A program made the position numbers and the translations under genes. Positions 30,282 through 34,223 of a stretch of DNA of 34,223 nucleotides are shown piece by piece. This DNA comes from JBHGBB01 sp041946755 (GTDB lineage Bacteria; UBP4; UBA4092; JAOAEQ01). The notes beneath the pieces are model-generated. The model was not told the origin of the DNA and made no database searches. It saw only the letters and a list, made by a program, of their open reading frames with translations. The stretch is taken from positions 1 through 34,223 of the forward strand of contig JBHGBB010000014.1 in assembly GCA_041946755.1 (NCBI GenBank), given 5' to 3'. Each line of letters opens with the position of its first letter. Position 1 is the stretch's first letter.

Positions 30282-33200
30282 TTAGTCTTGTTTCAGCACT
30301 ACCTCATCAAAATATACCGATTGGGTTGGTCTTCCTACCGGATTAATACCTACCACCTGCACCGCATTATATTTGGTTAACGGTATATATCCGAACTGCA
30401 GTTGCTGCCATTGGTTCGGAGACCATTTCCCGGATTGCAGAATCGCATTTCCGCTTTCGATAATTTTAGTATATCCGGCATCATAGCTATAGGTATATAA
30501 ATATATCTTTTGCGTATTAGTAATCGCGCTGGCGCCGCTATATACCCAAACTGAGCCGCGCATACTATTATCGGTATTCAAGAAAGCAAATAGCTGGCTT
30601 AATTTACCCTTATCTCCGCTATTTTGGGTGGCTTTAAGAATCCCGGTGCGACCATTCCAGCTACTTAACCAACTCCAGGTTCCCATAGCGGTCGCATCGG
30701 CATAGAGCTGGAAAGACCAGCCGCTGGTATTAGAACTAAAACTGGCGTTATTCAATGGAATCGTAGCCAATGGAGAAGTAGCGCCGGCAGTAACCCAAAT
30801 ATCATCGATATAGAGACTCCCGGTAATTCCGCTTCCGGATGGATTGATGCCAACCACTTGAACTCCTAAAGTAGTATTCCGAACATAAAACGAGATCTCT
30901 AACTCCCGCCATTCTCCAGCACCGGTAAAAGCACCGGCGCCGAAAGACAGCACCTGATTTGCTACTTCTACCACCGAATAATCGCTGCCTAATTCCTGCA
31001 GATATAAATATACTTTCTGCTGTTTTGCGGTTTCGGTAATATCAGTCGCGAGTTTTACGGTCGCAGTATACCACCCGGTGCTGGGAACCGAAAACACCTG
31101 AGTGATTTGCGCTTTCTGCCCAGCAGCTTGGTATAATTTCATTACCCCTGATTGGCCGGAATATGTTTCCAACCAGGATAATGCTCCGGTTCCGGTACCA
31201 TCACCATATTTCTCAAAAAACCAATGACTGCTATCGCTATTAGTCGAGAAAGCGCCATAACTATTTAAAAATCCGGGATTAATCGACGTATCTACTCCAA
31301 CCGCATAAATCTGGGATTGGGTGATATCATCTACTTTAGCGGTAACCCTATTTCTCGTTCGATTCACCGATTGCGGTTCCGGTAGTTTCTCCCATGCACC
31401 AAGGTCGTTCCGCCATCGGGAAATGCGCAATTGCGGTTCGTAACCGCCAATAACATCGTTCAGATATTGATTATTTATATCAGTATGGTCTTTATATTCC
31501 AAGGTTAGATTCGATGCAGTAGTTATGGTTCCATTAGTAATAATTTTCAGGACCGCATAATTCTGCCATCCATACCGTTCACCCAAACTGGCTTGCGTTA
31601 AGATAACTGTAGTTCCAGAGTAGGCGGTAGTATAATTGGTTAAAGTAAGTTTATGGTTGGTATAAATTCCGGTAGTAGCAACCGTTAAGGTGATTGCGGT
31701 ATTTCCGGCTAAAAGACTGCCCGGTGCGGCTGAAACTTTACCGGTACTTGCGCCTACTGTTGGTAATGCTATATTGGCATAAACGATGGTGGTATTCGCA
31801 GCAAACTGATCGTCATCCAACAGATTTCCCGTGGCACCAACCATATTCAATTTATTGATTTTTAACGAAACGGTTTTATGGATCCGGTCTACCGATTGTT
31901 TTCCAAACGTTTGGGGAACCAGCACCCAGCCGGTAGCGCTATTCTTCCACTGATATATCCGCATCCCGGTTTCCATATATCCCAACTGTTCTCGAATATC
32001 AGCATCTTTATATTCGACGGTAACTGTTGCCGGTTTCGCGGTATTAAAGCTTAACGTTGGCGGATTGAATGCTACGGCAGATAGATATCCGAAGTTATTC
32101 CCCGGTTTACCGGCAGTAACCGTAGTATTTGCTGCTAGTGCTCCGGCTGGAACTGATAATTGATGTCGTTGATAATAATCGTTTACTGTCGTTGAGACGG
32201 TAGCTGTTCCGCCATTAGCGGCAACAATCACCGTGGCCTTATTACTTACCGCATAGAGGATATCCTGCCCGGAATCGTTGATTCCGATAACTCCGCCATC
32301 AATCGCATCGGTCCCGCCTAAATCTTCGATCGCATTCGGTGTCATTGCCGCAGAAATATCTATCCCTGAAGGCGAGCCGGAAGAAGCTGATTTGATTGAA
32401 AAGGTACCGGTAATTTTTAAATTTACTCCGCTACCCAGCGTTATTACTACCTGAGTATCATTCGCGGTATTGACCGAAACCGTCGCACCGGTTCCCAAAC
32501 TATTCCCGGATACCGGCAGATAAAAATCGCTTGCAGTAGCATTATTTACCCGCATCCGATTATCGAATTGTAAGGTTAGCGTATCACCCTGATCAACCAG
32601 ATTGTTATTATTGATATCGCTATAAATCGCATGGCCGATGCTCGGCACCACACTCATTTTTAGCGCAAATACATCGCACAGGTCGTTATATGAAGTATCA
32701 AACGCACCGTGAGTAGTCGGAAAATCCGGTGACCCGGTCGGCCCGGCAACATAGGCATTTCCTGATTTATCCAATCCGATTCCATAACCGATTTCGATAT
32801 CATCGCCATTGCCACCAACAAATGTTGAATAGACCAGGGCAGTGCCATCAGCATTTAATTTACTGATGATAATATCTGAAGTACCGCCGTTATAAGTCCG
32901 GTCGTAGGCATCAACCGTCGTCGGGAAATTCGGCCCGGCAGTATATCCGGTAATATAGGCATTCTCCTGATTATCGAGCGCCAGACCCCACCCTTGTTCG
33001 TCTTTAGTCCCACCGAGATAGGTCGAATATAAAAATGTCGAAACCGTTGAATTCAGGTTACAAACGAAAATATCGGCTACCCCGTTGAAGGTTACATCAT
33101 ATGCCCCGGGTGTGGTAGGAAAGTCGGTTGATTGAGTCATACCAACCAGATAAATATTCCCGCTATCCGCTACCCGAACGGTAAACGCGGCATCATAATC

Positions 33201-34112
33201 CGTCCCACCAATGAAGGTAGAACGCAATAGCGATGTTCCGGTTGGATTCAGTTTACTCAAGAATCCATCACCGCCTCCGCCGTTATATGACGGGTCAACA
33301 GCCCCGACTGAATTCGGATAATTCGAGGAATTAGTCGCTCCGGTAATGTAAGCGTTTCCGGTGGTATCAACCGTTATTCCATATCCGGCTTCATTACCGC
33401 TGCCACCGAGGAAAGTCGAATAACTTAATGCGGTGCCAGCGGTATTCAGTTTAGTTACAAAAACATCCATACCGCCATTATGGGTTTGGTCAACCGCACT
33501 GGCAGTAGTCGGAAAATTGGTCGATTGGGTTACTCCGGTCACATAGGCTATACCGGAATTAGTGACGGCAATCCCCCAGCCATGGTCGCTATTATTTCCG
33601 CCTAGATAGGTGGAATAAATCAATGCGGTTCCATTCGGATTCAGTTTACTTACATAGGCATCATCATAGCCTATACTATTATTTATAGTCACATCATACG
33701 ACCCGGGTACGGTAGGAAAATTCGTTGAATAGGTGGCTCCGGTTACATACGCATTTCCAACAGTATCGATTGCTATCGCATAGCCATAATCATCCCGACT
33801 TCCACCAAGATAGGTCGAATATACCCGGCCGGTGCCGGTAGGATTCAGTTTTATGACAAAAACATCGCTGGTTCCAGCAGTGCTATTATAGGTCTGGTCA
33901 AACGCACCGCCGGTTGTCGGGAAATCACTCGAATAGGTATCTCCGGTAATATACATATATCCATCTTTATCTACCGTCATCGCCCAGGCGAAATCGTAAT
34001 TACTGCCTCCGATAAAGGTTGAGTAGAGCAATTGTCCGGCATATAACGGATGGCATACTATACTTAGGCTTATTAAGATAAACAATATTAATGAAAACGA
34101 ACTCCGTTGCAT
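30282..34112 (-). CDS. Exported SBBP-repeat beta-propeller protein with tandem C-terminal modules
   Basis: 1276 residues. The signal peptide SLILFILISLSIVCHPLYAG lies behind GAAGGAG, 9 nt before the ATG. Seven SBBP units cover about 25-485 (pattern YSTYLGGxxxDxGYGIAxDxxGNAYVTGxTxSxxFPTT), enough for one seven-blade propeller. A segment with DINNNNLVDQGDTLTLQFD (about 490-620) is followed by two similar beta domains (about 625-760 and 770-940; VTVEYKDADIREQLGYME, LTLEYKDHTDINNQYLND). The last 330 residues are two related modules (about 946-1110 and 1119-1276) almost superimposable on those of the LVIVD protein (SDSSHWFFEKYGD, TQKIYLYTYSY, VVGINP..VYFDEV). Probably a secreted or surface-attached binding protein; no catalytic motif seen. 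Confidence 0.87.
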   Translation of the reverse strand: MQRSSFSLILFILISLSIVCHPLYAGQLLYSTFIGGSNYDFAWAMTVDKDGYMYITGDTYSSDFPTTGGAFDQTYNSTAGTSDVFVIKLNPTGTGRVYSTYLGGSRDDYGYAIAIDTVGNAYVTGATYSTNFPTVPGSYDVTINNSIGYDDAYVSKLNPNGTALIYSTYLGGNNSDHGWGIAVTNSGIAYVTGVTQSTNFPTTASAVDQTHNGGMDVFVTKLNTAGTALSYSTFLGGSGNEAGYGITVDTTGNAYITGATNSSNYPNSVGAVDPSYNGGGGDGFLSKLNPTGTSLLRSTFIGGTDYDAAFTVRVADSGNIYLVGMTQSTDFPTTPGAYDVTFNGVADIFVCNLNSTVSTFLYSTYLGGTKDEQGWGLALDNQENAYITGYTAGPNFPTTVDAYDRTYNGGTSDIIISKLNADGTALVYSTFVGGNGDDIEIGYGIGLDKSGNAYVAGPTGSPDFPTTHGAFDTSYNDLCDVFALKMSVVPSIGHAIYSDINNNNLVDQGDTLTLQFDNRMRVNNATASDFYLPVSGNSLGTGATVSVNTANDTQVVITLGSGVNLKITGTFSIKSASSGSPSGIDISAAMTPNAIEDLGGTDAIDGGVIGINDSGQDILYAVSNKATVIVAANGGTATVSTTVNDYYQRHQLSVPAGALAANTTVTAGKPGNNFGYLSAVAFNPPTLSFNTAKPATVTVEYKDADIREQLGYMETGMRIYQWKNSATGWVLVPQTFGKQSVDRIHKTVSLKINKLNMVGATGNLLDDDQFAANTTIVYANIALPTVGASTGKVSAAPGSLLAGNTAITLTVATTGIYTNHKLTLTNYTTAYSGTTVILTQASLGERYGWQNYAVLKIITNGTITTASNLTLEYKDHTDINNQYLNDVIGGYEPQLRISRWRNDLGAWEKLPEPQSVNRTRNRVTAKVDDITQSQIYAVGVDTSINPGFLNSYGAFSTNSDSSHWFFEKYGDGTGTGALSWLETYSGQSGVMKLYQAAGQKAQITQVFSVPSTGWYTATVKLATDITETAKQQKVYLYLQELGSDYSVVEVANQVLSFGAGAFTGAGEWRELEISFYVRNTTLGVQVVGINPSGSGITGSLYIDDIWVTAGATSPLATIPLNNASFSSNTSGWSFQLYADATAMGTWSWLSSWNGRTGILKATQNSGDKGKLSQLFAFLNTDNSMRGSVWVYSGASAITNTQKIYLYTYSYDAGYTKIIESGNAILQSGKWSPNQWQQLQFGYIPLTKYNAVQVVGINPVGRPTQSVYFDEVVLKQD

Positions 34113-34150
34113 AATTATTCGCTCCTTCTTTACAAGAAATAGCGAGATCC

Positions 34151-34223
34151 AAAATCCGAAATTAATTTTTTAATATTCGGATTTGTTTTTATATTTGTTT
34201 CGATATTCGATATTCGGATTTCG
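34151..34223. repeat. ATTCG/ATCCG-type repeats upstream of the SBBP gene
   Basis: AAAATCCGAAATTAATTTTT (34151-34170), AATATTCGGATTTG (34172-34185) and CGATATTCGATATTCG then GATTTCG (34201-34223, continuing past the window). They share units with 28421-28450 and with the insertion in the Mo-subunit gene. No clear promoter for the SBBP gene could be picked out among them. Confidence 0.5.

Overview
The window looks like a piece of chromosome from an uncultured Gram-negative bacterium of moderately low GC. It has very large signal-peptide-bearing beta-propeller and Ig-like proteins, an ECF sigma/anti-sigma pair, a CarD-like factor, a PadR/HAAS switch, and many short palindromic repeats between and inside genes. 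No rRNA, tRNA, CRISPR array, transposase or phage gene was seen, and I cannot assign a phylum from sequence alone.

Layout. (1) 1-1833, minus strand: ECF sigma factor, zinc-finger anti-sigma factor, and a small exported protein that looks like an STN-type segment joined to the middle of a TRAP solute-binding protein. (2) 2124-4736, plus strand: GAF sensor histidine kinase, lone receiver protein, CarD-like regulator. (3) 4821-8529, plus strand: a three-subunit molybdenum hydroxylase of the xanthine dehydrogenase family (FAD, 2Fe-2S and Mo subunits), with a short repeat inserted in frame in the Mo subunit. (4) 8530-9115: a gene-free island of palindromes. (5) 9116-11901, minus strand: an exported ankyrin-repeat protein, then a PadR repressor overlapping a HAAS-domain membrane protein, with an operator-like palindrome between the -35 and -10 boxes. 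(6) 12197-12343: a 48-residue protein with four CxxC pairs. (7) 12422-18906, minus strand: one giant secreted-protein gene broken by a frameshift and an in-frame stop. (8) 19064-24534: a membrane HD-GYP-like protein lacking the GYP motif, a HAD hydrolase with a large insertion, and a GH38 alpha-mannosidase-like protein lacking the usual nucleophile Asp. (9) 24720-34112: two giant exported propeller proteins (LVIVD type and SBBP type) flanking an M48 membrane metallopeptidase with extra GYF and zinc-ribbon domains.

The strongest novelty candidates are these. First, the giant broken gene: three consecutive Ig-like repeats each seem to carry a different guest module (an unknown beta-rich domain, a subtilisin-type protease and a six-blade Kelch domain) inserted at the same internal position. 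Second, an apparently undescribed tandem C-terminal module of about 2 x 160 residues shared by the LVIVD and SBBP propeller proteins. Third, palindromic repeats that have entered coding sequences in frame (Mo subunit and M48 peptidase) and also populate the intergenic regions.

Functional links beyond shared operons (sigma/anti-sigma, kinase/receiver, hydroxylase subunits, PadR/HAAS) are inference.
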